This document shows positions 38,667 through 46,092 of a DNA stretch of 64,000 nucleotides, one piece after another; positions within the stretch are counted from its first letter, which is position 1; every line of letters starts with the position of its first letter. Location of the stretch: positions 1-64,000 of the forward strand of contig CAYMCO010000011.1 of assembly GCA_964388955.1 (NCBI GenBank). Reading direction: 5' to 3'. The notes under the pieces are model-generated. The model saw only the letters and a program-made list of their open reading frames with translations. It ran no database searches and was not told the DNA's origin. The DNA is from CAYMCO01 sp964388955. GTDB taxonomy: Bacteria > Chloroflexota > Anaerolineae > Anaerolineales > E44-bin32. Position numbers and translations under genes: made by a program.

Positions 38667-38728
38667 GGGCAGCATCGCGAAGAAAAAGGGCAGCCCAGAA
38701 GGGGCTGCACCTGATTCGGACAAGACCT

Positions 38729-39079
38729 CTAGGAGGTGCGTCGTTCCTTGAGCCGCGCCTTTTTTCCCGTTCGCTCACGCAGATAGTACAACCTGGCGCG
38801 GCGCACTTTCGCCCGTCGCTGCACTTCCACTTTTTCTATTCGCGGGGAACGCAGCAGGAAAGTGCGCTCCACGCCGATTCCGTGGGAGGCGATCCTTCGA
38901 ACGGTGAAGCTGGCGTTGTTGCCACCCTTACGAATGCGGATGACCGTGCCGCGGAACTCCTGAGTTCGCTCTCGCCCGCCTTCATCGATGCGCAAGTGTA
39001 CACTTACGGTGTCACCTGGAGTGAGCCGGGGGATGTTCGGGTTGATCGGGGCTTCAATCATTCTCGCTTCTGCGGACAT
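38729..39079 (-). CDS. rplS: 50S ribosomal protein L19
   Basis: About 116 residues with the L19 signature: PRLTPGDTVSVHLRI, RTQEFRGTVI, ASFTVRRIASHGIGVERTFLL and the basic RRAKVRRARLYYLR tail. ATG 39079 follows AAAGGTGGG; an in-frame GTG at 39088 lies within that site and is less likely. It sits at the subunit interface of the ribosome. It heads a minus-strand run with the C26 hydrolase and murI. Confidence 0.95.
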   Translation of the reverse strand: MSAEARMIEAPINPNIPRLTPGDTVSVHLRIDEGGRERTQEFRGTVIRIRKGGNNASFTVRRIASHGIGVERTFLLRSPRIEKVEVQRRAKVRRARLYYLRERTGKKARLKERRTS

Positions 39080-39112
39080 CTCGCCCACCTTTGCCGTGAT
39101 TTACACACGATC

Positions 39113-39138
39113 CGCCGCCCTCCTCGTGCCGGGCGGCG
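39113..39138 (-). promoter_or_regulatory. GC-rich hairpin in the rplS leader
   Basis: A perfect 8-base stem (CGCCGCCC at 39113-39120 with GGGCGGCG at 39131-39138) and 10-base loop, located between the predicted start point near 39140 and the rplS ATG. It may serve autoregulation by L19 or mRNA stability. Confidence 0.45.
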
Positions 39139-39147
39139 CGAGAAGCT

Positions 39148-39153
39148 AGTATA
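39148..39153 (-). promoter_or_regulatory. rplS extended -10 promoter
   Basis: TGGTATACT on the minus strand gives an extended -10 (hexamer 39153-39148). The leader to the ATG would be about 60 bases. Confidence 0.55.
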
Positions 39154-39358
39154 CCACAGCGGGCGAGGGCTAGCTAGGCGCGCGGAGCCCTGGATGCATC
39201 CGGCCATCTGTTGCAAGGGCATTTGCCTCGTGCCTCAGAGGCTGTGTCCTGGGGCGGAGAGAGGAAGTTGAGTTAGCATCCGTGCGGCCCGGCAGCGATC
39301 GACTTGAACGGAGGAATCGGCATTCGGTTCGCGACCCCGCGGGACGAGCGGAGTTTTG

Positions 39359-39550
39359 CCCCCCACCCTAATCCCCCCCCCACAGTTGGCGTTGATTTCT
39401 CCATACCGAGGTCACTGTGGGGGGGAGGGGTTGGTTAATACAAGGGCGCGGGGGAGCGCCGATCCCCCGCACCTTGACGGACCTCTTCCCCTCCCCCAGC
39501 GGCCGGAGAACCGGGGAAGACGACCCCAGGGGAGCTGGGGGTGGGGGCGG
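39359..39550. repeat. C/G-tract palindromic repeat, copy 2
   Basis: Starts with a C-rich end (39359-39383, CCCCCCACCCTAATCCC) and finishes with a G-rich end (39529-39550), with an internal GCGGGGG/CCCCCGC hairpin (39448-39454 and 39464-39470). Ends and layout match the copy near 34.2 kb. Such elements are common between genes in Chloroflexota genomes as far as I recall. Confidence 0.6.
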
Positions 39551-40045
39551 ATCGAAGCGCAATGCGGGAGGAGGGGGCGAAGGCTGGCGGCAGCAGGCGC
39601 CCCCAGGTGCCCCCACGGGGGTTCACTTCAGCGAGATTGGCGAGGGAATAGCATCGCGGCCGGAGGAGGGGGCTCATCGAGCCGGCAGGATCGAATATCG
39701 TCCACCCCCGGGATCGCACCGCGCAACAAAAACCCGGATGCACCGGGAGCCCCGGAGATGGCGATGCCGAACCGTAGAGACGCCCCGCCGGGGCGTCTCA
39801 GCGAAGGACCTCGCGGCTGAATCTCATCTGAAGCGGGGCAGCCGGCCATGGATCGTGGGATCCGCCACGGGAACGCGCGATCGGCAATGCAAGCGGGCAA
39901 GAATTGCCGAAGGGGACAAAAGAGCCTGACATTCGTACCGATGACGCAAGAGTGCGGCTGCTGCTTGGCTGAATCCGCTTCGGACGCGGCAAGGCTCATT
40001 CGCCGCGCGCGGGGGGAGGAGTGCCTGCGCCGGCCCCGCTGGATC
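39551..40045. other. Gene-free stretch with a perfect 10-base-arm hairpin
   Basis: No gene is recognised. The clearest structure is a perfect inverted repeat, GAGACGCCCC (39777-39786) and GGGGCGTCTC (39790-39799), preceded by GTA. GTAGAGAC also appears near 113 and 11765, suggesting remnants of a dispersed palindrome family. Together with the flanking repeat this makes about 900 bases without a gene between rplS and the NUDIX gene. Confidence 0.5.
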
Positions 40046-40585
40046 TCATGGGCAGTTGAGCATGCCGAGGTGCCCGAGCGCGAGCGTGATGCCGGTGAAC
40101 GTCTTCGCGTCGAGAAACTCGCCCCGGATCAGACGCTGGTGGGCGTCAGCGAGTGGGATGCGCTCGACGCGGATGTCTTCGTCCTCGTCCGCGGGCAGCC
40201 GGGCGGGGCGTAAATCGGTAGCCAGATAGAGTTCCATGCGTTCCGTGGAGTAGCCGGGTGCCGGAAAGCAGGAGCCGAGATGCTGCATCCGCCCGGGGGC
40301 CATGCCGATCTCCTCCTGAGATTCGCGGCGTGCGCAAGCTTCCGGCTCCTCGCCGGGCTCCAATGTGCCGGCCGGCAGCTCGAGAAGCTCGATTCCGGCT
40401 GGGTGGCGGTACTGGCGCACAAACCATATTCGCTCGTCATCGTCGATGGGAACCACGGCGATGGAGCCCTCGTGCTCGACCAGGTCAACGCGCATGAGGT
40501 CTCCGGAGGGCGTCATCACCTGATCGATTCGCACTTTGAAGACTTTGCCCTCGAAGCGGTACTCGGAAGCGGTCTGACGGTACAT
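40046..40585 (-). CDS. NUDIX hydrolase, ADP-ribose pyrophosphatase type
   Basis: 179 residues. The Nudix box is complete: a Gly-x5-Glu-x7-Arg-Glu-x2-Glu-Glu-x-Gly pattern in the segment starting GTLEPGEE and ending QEEIGM. FVRQYRHPAG and ELPAGTLEPGE before it, and PGYSTERM after, match the ADP-ribose pyrophosphatase branch. It likely cleaves ADP-ribose or related sugar nucleotides to AMP and sugar phosphate. An intergenic hairpin lies just upstream. Confidence 0.9.
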   Translation of the reverse strand: MYRQTASEYRFEGKVFKVRIDQVMTPSGDLMRVDLVEHEGSIAVVPIDDDERIWFVRQYRHPAGIELLELPAGTLEPGEEPEACARRESQEEIGMAPGRMQHLGSCFPAPGYSTERMELYLATDLRPARLPADEDEDIRVERIPLADAHQRLIRGEFLDAKTFTGITLALGHLGMLNCP

Positions 40586-40606
40586 GTTTTCAGCCCCAAT
40601 ATGCTG

Positions 40607-40636
40607 AACAGGGCGGCCGGGGAAGGCCGCCCTGTT
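40607..40636. terminator. Perfect 12-base-arm hairpin after the LysM gene
   Basis: AACAGGGCGGCC (40607-40618) pairs perfectly with GGCCGCCCTGTT (40625-40636), and an outer GCTGAAC/GTTCAGC pair nests around it. It lies about 20 bases after the LysM stop on the minus strand. No U-tract follows, so termination is plausible but not certain. Confidence 0.5.
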
Positions 40637-40657
40637 GAGAGTTCAGCGCGCCCATCG

Positions 40658-41314
40658 CTACTCAGGGATGATCAGACGATCACCCACGTCCAGCGCATAC
40701 GGAGGGTCCATGTCATTGGCATCGATGATTTCCTGCGGGTCCACCCCGAAGCGCCTGGCGATGGAGAAGACCGTGTCCCCGGCCTGGACGCGATACATTG
40801 TGGCCCCTTCGGGGGCCGGCTCGCTGGCTGGGGGAATCTTCAGCACGTCGCCGGGTTCCAGCGCATACGGCGGCGTCAATCCGTTGAGCGAGATGACGTC
40901 ATCGGGATGGACATCGAAATCGCGGGCGATGGAATACACCCAATCGCCAGCTCTGACCACATACTCGGTGTAGCCGTGAGTTGGCGTGGCCTGCGGGGTG
41001 CTCACCACGACGGTCGGCTCTTCAGTCGTACCCTCGGTGGGCGGAGCGGTCGGCGACTCTTCTTCGGCGCTGGATGGCTCCGCAGTCGTGATCGCAGTAG
41101 GGAAGGGGCCGGCATCGGAGGCTTGGGCGGTTTGCGTCAGTAGGGCGGCCCTCACCGCTTCCATCGTCGATTGCTGGGCGGATACCGGGTTGAGGGACCC
41201 TTCCGCCCCCGGCAGTGGCGGGGGTGTGGACGCCGAGCGAGTGCATGCGCCGATGGCGATGGCGGCGGCGAACACTATGATGAAAAGTGGCTTCTTCATC
41301 TTCCGGTCAACCAT
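40658..41314 (-). CDS. Lipoprotein with two LysM domains
   Basis: About 218 residues from ATG 41314 (AGGAGG about 5 bases upstream). Lipobox AIGACT, an Ala/Gln helix, a long T/P/E linker, then two LysM repeats: YVVRAGDWVYSIARDFDV...DVLKIP (about 118-165) and YRVQAGDTVFSIARRFGV...DRLIIP (about 172-217). LysM binds N-acetylglucosamine-containing glycans such as peptidoglycan. No catalytic domain is attached, so it may be a wall-anchoring or sensing protein. Confidence 0.9.
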   Translation of the reverse strand: MVDRKMKKPLFIIVFAAAIAIGACTRSASTPPPLPGAEGSLNPVSAQQSTMEAVRAALLTQTAQASDAGPFPTAITTAEPSSAEEESPTAPPTEGTTEEPTVVVSTPQATPTHGYTEYVVRAGDWVYSIARDFDVHPDDVISLNGLTPPYALEPGDVLKIPPASEPAPEGATMYRVQAGDTVFSIARRFGVDPQEIIDANDMDPPYALDVGDRLIIPE

Positions 41315-41608
41315 GAGGTCCTCCTGATGCCATGGGGCCAAGCAGTCGCCCTGGGACCCCCAAGGCGGCATACTAGCATGCGGGCCCAGAGGCGTCAAGA
41401 CGGCTGATGCCCGATATGTTGCAATATCCATGCCATCATCTGCAATGTGGCTCCGGATCTGGGGCTTGAATTCAGGACGGCTGGGGAGGCCCAGCCCGCA
41501 AGATGGGTTCTTGGTCTTCTGCAGCTTCAGGCGAGGGACTGGGGAGGAGGATCTGGGTTCCCCGACCGGGGGCCACACCCTCGGCGATAGGAGGCGCCAT
41601 ATGCGGTA
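41315..41608. other. Intergenic stretch without recognisable gene
   Basis: About 300 bases between the LysM gene start and the terminator of the mevalonate operon. Frames are open but no protein family, promoter or RNA is recognised. Confidence 0.5.
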
Positions 41609-41644
41609 AAAGGCAAAGGCCCCTGCACAAAGGGTGCAGGGGCC
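41609..41644 (-). terminator. Rho-independent terminator of the mevalonate operon
   Basis: On the minus strand an 11-base perfect stem (41644-41634 with 41628-41618, GGCCCCTGCAC) and 5-base loop is followed by TTTGCCTTTT. It lies about 20 bases after the DUF35 stop. Confidence 0.85.
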
Positions 41645-41662
41645 GGGGATTACGCGGGGATC

Positions 41663-42067
41663 TCAGGCGGCCCTTTCGAGCACAGGGCGGAACTTATATC
41701 CATATATGATCATTCCGGTCTCCCCGTCGGTCGTGAGCTTGCGGGTTACCATTTCAACGGGCATGCCGATTTCGACGGGCTCCCCCCCAAGATCCGTGAG
41801 TTGGGCCGTCACCAACGGGCCCTCCTCGAGGCGCACCAGTGCTACCGTATAGGGGGCCTGTTCCTTGTGTCCGTTCGGGGCGTCTTGGACGGTGGTATGA
41901 GAAAACACCTGACCGCGCCCACTGAATTCGTAGTCGGTCTTCGCATTCTCACCGCAGGAGGGGCAGATGTCACGCGGGGGGAATATCTTCGCCTCACAAT
42001 GTGGGCAGACCTCCCCGATGAGGGAGTAGCGTTGTCGCTTGAGACGCCAATGACGGGAAACTTCCAT
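41663..42067 (-). CDS. DUF35 OB-fold protein with rubredoxin-like zinc ribbon
   Basis: 134 residues. An N-terminal zinc ribbon (CPHC near 21-24 and CPSC near 35-38) precedes an OB-fold (GRGQVFSHTTV, PYTVALVRLEEG, GMPVEMVTRK). DUF35 proteins bind CoA and partner with thiolase-fold enzymes: in archaea they bridge acetoacetyl-CoA thiolase and HMG-CoA synthase, and in steroid catabolism they pair with Ltp2-type aldolases. Here it is the last gene of the HMGR-HMGS-thiolase-like operon, 84 bases after the thiolase-like gene. Confidence 0.9.
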   Translation of the reverse strand: MEVSRHWRLKRQRYSLIGEVCPHCEAKIFPPRDICPSCGENAKTDYEFSGRGQVFSHTTVQDAPNGHKEQAPYTVALVRLEEGPLVTAQLTDLGGEPVEIGMPVEMVTRKLTTDGETGMIIYGYKFRPVLERAA

Positions 42068-42151
42068 TCGATCACCTCTAGAACAGTGATTTACCGGCTA
42101 CACGGGCTAAAGTGTATGATGTCGAGACTCTCAAACACTATCAGATGGCCC

Positions 42152-43345
42152 CTATTCGCCATCGGAGCGGCACAAAACGTGGGTGACCGCGGTACCAGCC
42201 AGGCCTCCCAGGCATTGAGCCAGGCCGATTTGGGCGTCGGAGACCTGATTTTCGCCCGCCCGACCCTGAAGCTGGTACACAACCTCCCCAAGCTGGTACA
42301 CTCCGGTGGCCCCGGCCGTGTCGCCGCGCGCCTTGGATCCACCAAAGGTGAGCAGAGGCAAATCTCCACCGAGGGCGATGTTCCCATCTCGGGCGAGCTT
42401 CCAGGCCCCACCGCGCGGCGCGAAGCCACAGGACTCGAGGCACAGAGCGGCGCAGATCGTGGTGATGTCGTGCAGCTCAAAGAAATCTATGCTGGCCGGT
42501 TCAACCCCCGCCTGCGCAAGTGCCCGCTGGCAGGATTCAGCCGCGGCCGTGAAGGCCAATGGGTCCGGGCGGTCGTGCAGCGCCACCTCAGCAGTGGAAG
42601 CCCCCGAACCCAGGATTCTCACTGGTGCATAGGGCGTTCCTGGGGGAATCGCATCGGCGCGAGCGAGAATCAACGCTGCGGCGCCATCTGCCACCGGTGC
42701 GGCGTCGAACATGTTTAGCGGATCGCTGATAATCGGCGCCCGCCGATAGCGTTCCATGTCGATGGCCTTGCGGAACATGGCGGCGGGATTGGTCACCGCG
42801 TTCTGGTGGGCGGTGATGCTGAACCCGGCAAGTGCGTCGCTGGGCGCACCATAATCGTACATATAGCGCCGCATGAGCAGAGCCGACTGGGCGGCGAGCG
42901 TTACCCCCTGCACCGCCTCGGAATCGGCGTCCGCAGCTGAGGCCAGCGCTGCTGTGACTGTGGCGCCGGTCCTGTCGGTGACCTTCTCAGCGCCGACCAC
43001 CATCGCCACTTCGACGGCGCCGGAGGCGACGGCCATGGTTGCCTGGCGCATCGCAAACCCTCCGGATGCGCCGGCCGCCTCAATGGTGAGCGCCTCAGCG
43101 CCGGATATGCCGGCGAAGTCCGCCAGCAAGGCTCCCAGCTGAATTTGGCCAGCGAGCATGGAGGCCAGCATGTTGGCTACGTACACCGCCTGCGGGCGCA
43201 GGCGTCCGGCTTCGGTACGAGCGGCGTCAATGGCTTGCAGGGCGAGTTCCCGCAAGGAGCGATCCCAGTGCTCGCCGACGGGGGTCATCCCGACCCCAAT
43301 GATGAGCACGTCATCCTTGTGCATGGGGCGAGGCGCCTGGTTCAT
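42152..43345 (-). CDS. Thiolase-superfamily protein lacking catalytic Cys and His
   Basis: About 397 residues, SCP-x/archaeal thiolase type. The nucleophile position reads EAAGASGG where active homologues have ACASGG (Cys replaced by Gly, codon GGC). The C-terminal GHP motif reads GDTAGATG (His replaced by Asp). The ELHDITTI motif is retained. ATGA overlap with the HMG-CoA synthase stop sets the start at 43345. It may be a structural partner of HMGS/DUF35, or an aldolase-like enzyme such as Ltp2, which also lacks the Cys. Annotation as an active acetyl-CoA acetyltransferase would be unsafe. Confidence 0.85.
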   Translation of the reverse strand: MNQAPRPMHKDDVLIIGVGMTPVGEHWDRSLRELALQAIDAARTEAGRLRPQAVYVANMLASMLAGQIQLGALLADFAGISGAEALTIEAAGASGGFAMRQATMAVASGAVEVAMVVGAEKVTDRTGATVTAALASAADADSEAVQGVTLAAQSALLMRRYMYDYGAPSDALAGFSITAHQNAVTNPAAMFRKAIDMERYRRAPIISDPLNMFDAAPVADGAAALILARADAIPPGTPYAPVRILGSGASTAEVALHDRPDPLAFTAAAESCQRALAQAGVEPASIDFFELHDITTICAALCLESCGFAPRGGAWKLARDGNIALGGDLPLLTFGGSKARGDTAGATGVYQLGEVVYQLQGRAGENQVSDAQIGLAQCLGGLAGTAVTHVLCRSDGE

Positions 43346-44415
43346 CGCAGGACCAGCTTTCCCCGATAGCGGGCGTAAGTCGCGTAATCGATCTCGGTCC
43401 GGCGTTCTAGATATGCCGTCATCAGGGGCGCTCGCCCCCGGCGCGCCGGCAGTTCCGGTGTGGCGCGAAGGCTGAACGCGTCCGACCCCGCGCCAGAGCC
43501 GTAGGAGACGAGCAGGATGTGATCTCCCGGCTCGGCCACGTCCAGGACGGCGGATAGGCCGGCCAGGGATGATCCGGCGTACACGTTGCCGATGGTTTCG
43601 GCCAACAGCCCTGTTTGGTACTGCTCTGGTTTGAACCCCAAGGAGCGCGCTGCCCGCCGGGGGAATTTGGCGTTCGGCTGGTGGAAGACCGCGAAGGTGT
43701 AGTCCGCCGGGGTTCTTCCAAGGCTTTCCATCAGGTTCTGTGCAGCGGAGAATGTGTGATGGAAGTACGCCGGCTCCCCAGTGAACCGCTCGCCGTGCTC
43801 GGGATATCTCTCGTCGGCCCGGCGCCAAAAATCGGGCGTGTCCGTGGCGTAGGAATAGGACGCCTCCAAGATGGTGAGCGCATCGGCCGCCGGCCCCACA
43901 ATATAGGCCGCTCCTCCCGCGGCTGCGGTGTACTCCAGCGCGTCACCGGGCCTCCCCTGGGCGGTATCCATGCCGATCGCCATGGCGTAATCCGCCATGC
44001 TGGATCCGACCAGGCCGATGACCGCCTGCAGCGCCTCGGTACCTGCCTTGCAAGCGAATTCGAAATCCGCGGCCATGGTGTCGGGGACGATTCCGAGCGC
44101 CTCGGCGACTACGGTGGCTGTGGGCTTGACGGCGTAGGGATGGGACTCGGAGCCCACCCAAACGGCCCGAATGGTGCAGGGGTCGATCTGGGCGCGCGCC
44201 AAGGCGTTCCGACCGGCCTCGATGGACATGGTGATCACATCCTCGTCCAGTCCGGGCACGGATTTCTCTTGGATGGGTGTTCCGCCCAGACCTCCGGTCC
44301 AGACTCGAGAAACCTCGGCGGCGGGTAGTCGGTAGCGCGGGACATAAGCGCCATATCCGGCAATACCGACCGCCCGCGCGGGTACAAGCAAGCGGTCCCT
44401 TTGAGCGTTTTGCAT
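43342..44415 (-). CDS. Hydroxymethylglutaryl-CoA synthase, archaeal type
   Basis: About 357 residues of the KAS-III-like HMGS family. Catalytic Cys122 in FEFACKAGTEAL, an upstream GSESHPYAVKPT and the C-terminal FHQPNAKFP (His) and SYGSGAGSDAF motifs are all present. It condenses acetyl-CoA with acetoacetyl-CoA. ATG 44415 follows AGGAAGGTG. It overlaps the thiolase-like gene by 4 bases (ATGA), so the two proteins are probably made together. The sequence is closer in feel to archaeal HMGS than to the Gram-positive type. Confidence 0.92.
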   Translation of the reverse strand: MQNAQRDRLLVPARAVGIAGYGAYVPRYRLPAAEVSRVWTGGLGGTPIQEKSVPGLDEDVITMSIEAGRNALARAQIDPCTIRAVWVGSESHPYAVKPTATVVAEALGIVPDTMAADFEFACKAGTEALQAVIGLVGSSMADYAMAIGMDTAQGRPGDALEYTAAAGGAAYIVGPAADALTILEASYSYATDTPDFWRRADERYPEHGERFTGEPAYFHHTFSAAQNLMESLGRTPADYTFAVFHQPNAKFPRRAARSLGFKPEQYQTGLLAETIGNVYAGSSLAGLSAVLDVAEPGDHILLVSYGSGAGSDAFSLRATPELPARRGRAPLMTAYLERRTEIDYATYARYRGKLVLR

Positions 44416-44612
44416 ACTCACCTTCCTGATGGAGGTAGCCAGTGGTCTGTCTATCATGAATCGACCGGTCCCTCGCCAGCAGCCATGGGGGCGCAGCATG
44501 CTGCGCCCGTACAGCAGCTAGTACTGCGTCAACGATGACATGAGAGTTCCCAATGTGGCTCCATGTCCCAGGTGGCCCCGAAACCAAGGGTCGATTGAGC
44601 ATTTACGCAGCA

Positions 44613-45905
44613 CTAATCGCCTTCCTTCTCCCGCAAGAGTTCCCGCGCGCGTTCAATGCCAATGTCGCCGTCAGCGATCATGCGCTGCGCGATTTGCCGG
44701 ATGGAATTTCCCTGCGCGCCAGCGGCCATGGCCACCTGCCGGGCATGCAGCGCCATATGGCCGCGCTGAATTCCCTCCGTCGCCAGCGCCCGCAGGGCGG
44801 CCAGATTCTGTGCCAATCCCAGGCTCGCGGCGATCTCAGCCAATTCTCGCGCGGATGCGACGCCCATCAACTCCAGGCTGGCCCTGGCCGTTGGATGGAC
44901 ACGCGTTGCGCCGCCGACCGCACCAACGGCAAGGGGCAACTGCAATTCGCCTCTGAGCCCGCCATCTTGATCCCGAGACCATGTGCTCAGGGGCTTGTAG
45001 CTGCCCGACCGGGCCGCATACGCATGCGCCCCGGCTTCCGCTGCCCGCCAGTCATTTCCTGTGGCGATCAACAATGCGTCGATGCCGTTCATAATCCCCT
45101 TGTTATGCGTTGCGGCCCGGTAGGGATCTGCCGCGGCGAAAGCCCAAGCCTCGATGATACCATCCCGCACTTGCTGACCTGAGAAACCCGGCGCATCCAG
45201 GGTGGAGGCGGGAATCCGGCAGCTTGCCCGGGCCAGGCGTCGATCGGCTAGGTTGGTGAGGATGCGAAGCAGCGCGCGGCCTCCCGTCAACCGCTCGACG
45301 GCGTCGGAGATTGCTTCCACCGCCGTGTTGACCGCGTTCGCGCCCATGGCGTCCACCGCATCCACGATCAAGTGCACCACCAGCATGGGCCCCACAGGCG
45401 TACGCCCCAATATTCGCACCTGCAACTCCTTGGCGCCGCCTCCCAAAGAGACGAGTGTCGGGTTGGGATCATTTGCTCCCTGGAGCAGTTCCTCCCGGTG
45501 CGCCTCAAGCTCACGTTCGGCCGCAACCAAATCAGGCACATCGAGCACCTGGATCTGGCCGATCATCTCTGAACTCTCCGCCTGGGCGGTGAAGCCACCC
45601 CCTGCCCGGGCCAACTTCGCCATATTGGAGGCGCCGGCGACGACCGAGGGCTCTTCTATGGCCATGGGGATGAGAACCTCACGCCCGTTGACGATGAAAT
45701 TCACGGCCACACCCAGAGGCATCTGGAAAAGGCCGATGACGTTCTCGATCATTTGATCTGCCTGCAGGAGGTCCAACCCGGCCCGCCCCATCAGCGCGTC
45801 TCTCGCTTGTCGTGTCAGACCGTGGGACGCCTCGATACGTTCCAGGCGCTCTTCGACCGACAGGGCGTAGAATCCTGGGTAGCGTGATGTTGGGGAAACG
45901 GTCAT
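44613..45905 (-). CDS. mvaA: Hydroxymethylglutaryl-CoA reductase, class II
   Basis: About 430 residues. Class II features: IEEPSVVAGASNMAKLAR near 85-105, DAMGANAVNT, the NKGIMNG Lys motif, GNDWRAAEAGAHAYAARSG and a C-terminal helix with GHMALHARQVA containing the catalytic His. It reduces HMG-CoA to mevalonate (or the reverse) with NAD(P)H. ATG 45905 follows GGAGG by 7 bases. About 197 bases separate it from HMGS, with no gene in between. It heads the upper mevalonate cluster. Confidence 0.93.
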   Translation of the reverse strand: MTVSPTSRYPGFYALSVEERLERIEASHGLTRQARDALMGRAGLDLLQADQMIENVIGLFQMPLGVAVNFIVNGREVLIPMAIEEPSVVAGASNMAKLARAGGGFTAQAESSEMIGQIQVLDVPDLVAAERELEAHREELLQGANDPNPTLVSLGGGAKELQVRILGRTPVGPMLVVHLIVDAVDAMGANAVNTAVEAISDAVERLTGGRALLRILTNLADRRLARASCRIPASTLDAPGFSGQQVRDGIIEAWAFAAADPYRAATHNKGIMNGIDALLIATGNDWRAAEAGAHAYAARSGSYKPLSTWSRDQDGGLRGELQLPLAVGAVGGATRVHPTARASLELMGVASARELAEIAASLGLAQNLAALRALATEGIQRGHMALHARQVAMAAGAQGNSIRQIAQRMIADGDIGIERARELLREKEGD

Positions 45906-46045
45906 ATTTGGCCTCCGGCCGCGTGAACTCGCGCCCGTGTATACCGTCTCGCTGCTGGCAAAAACTATCAACCTGGCTCAACGGCGTTTCGGCATTCGAA
46001 TGAGGCTGGCGAGCGAAGGGGGGTGGGTTTGGGCCGATGGAGCCG

Positions 46046-46074
46046 TTTACGGTCTTTGCGGCTTGGTGTAGAAT
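46046..46074 (+). promoter_or_regulatory. Promoter of the GAF-histidine kinase gene
   Basis: TTTACG (46046-46051) and TAGAAT (46069-46074) with a 17-base spacer. The leader to the GTG start at 46093 would be about 12 bases. Confidence 0.55.
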
Positions 46075-46092
46075 GCCATTGGGAACGGTACC

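Noticed and set aside
38707..38745. GACCTC-TAG-GAGGT hairpin at the rplS stop as a terminator
   Set aside because: The C26 hydrolase gene begins within about 65 bases and no T-tract follows; a coincidental short dyad including the stop codon is more likely.
42152..43345. Simple annotation as active acetyl-CoA acetyltransferase
   Set aside because: The nucleophilic Cys and the GHP His are both replaced, so activity should not be assumed from fold similarity.
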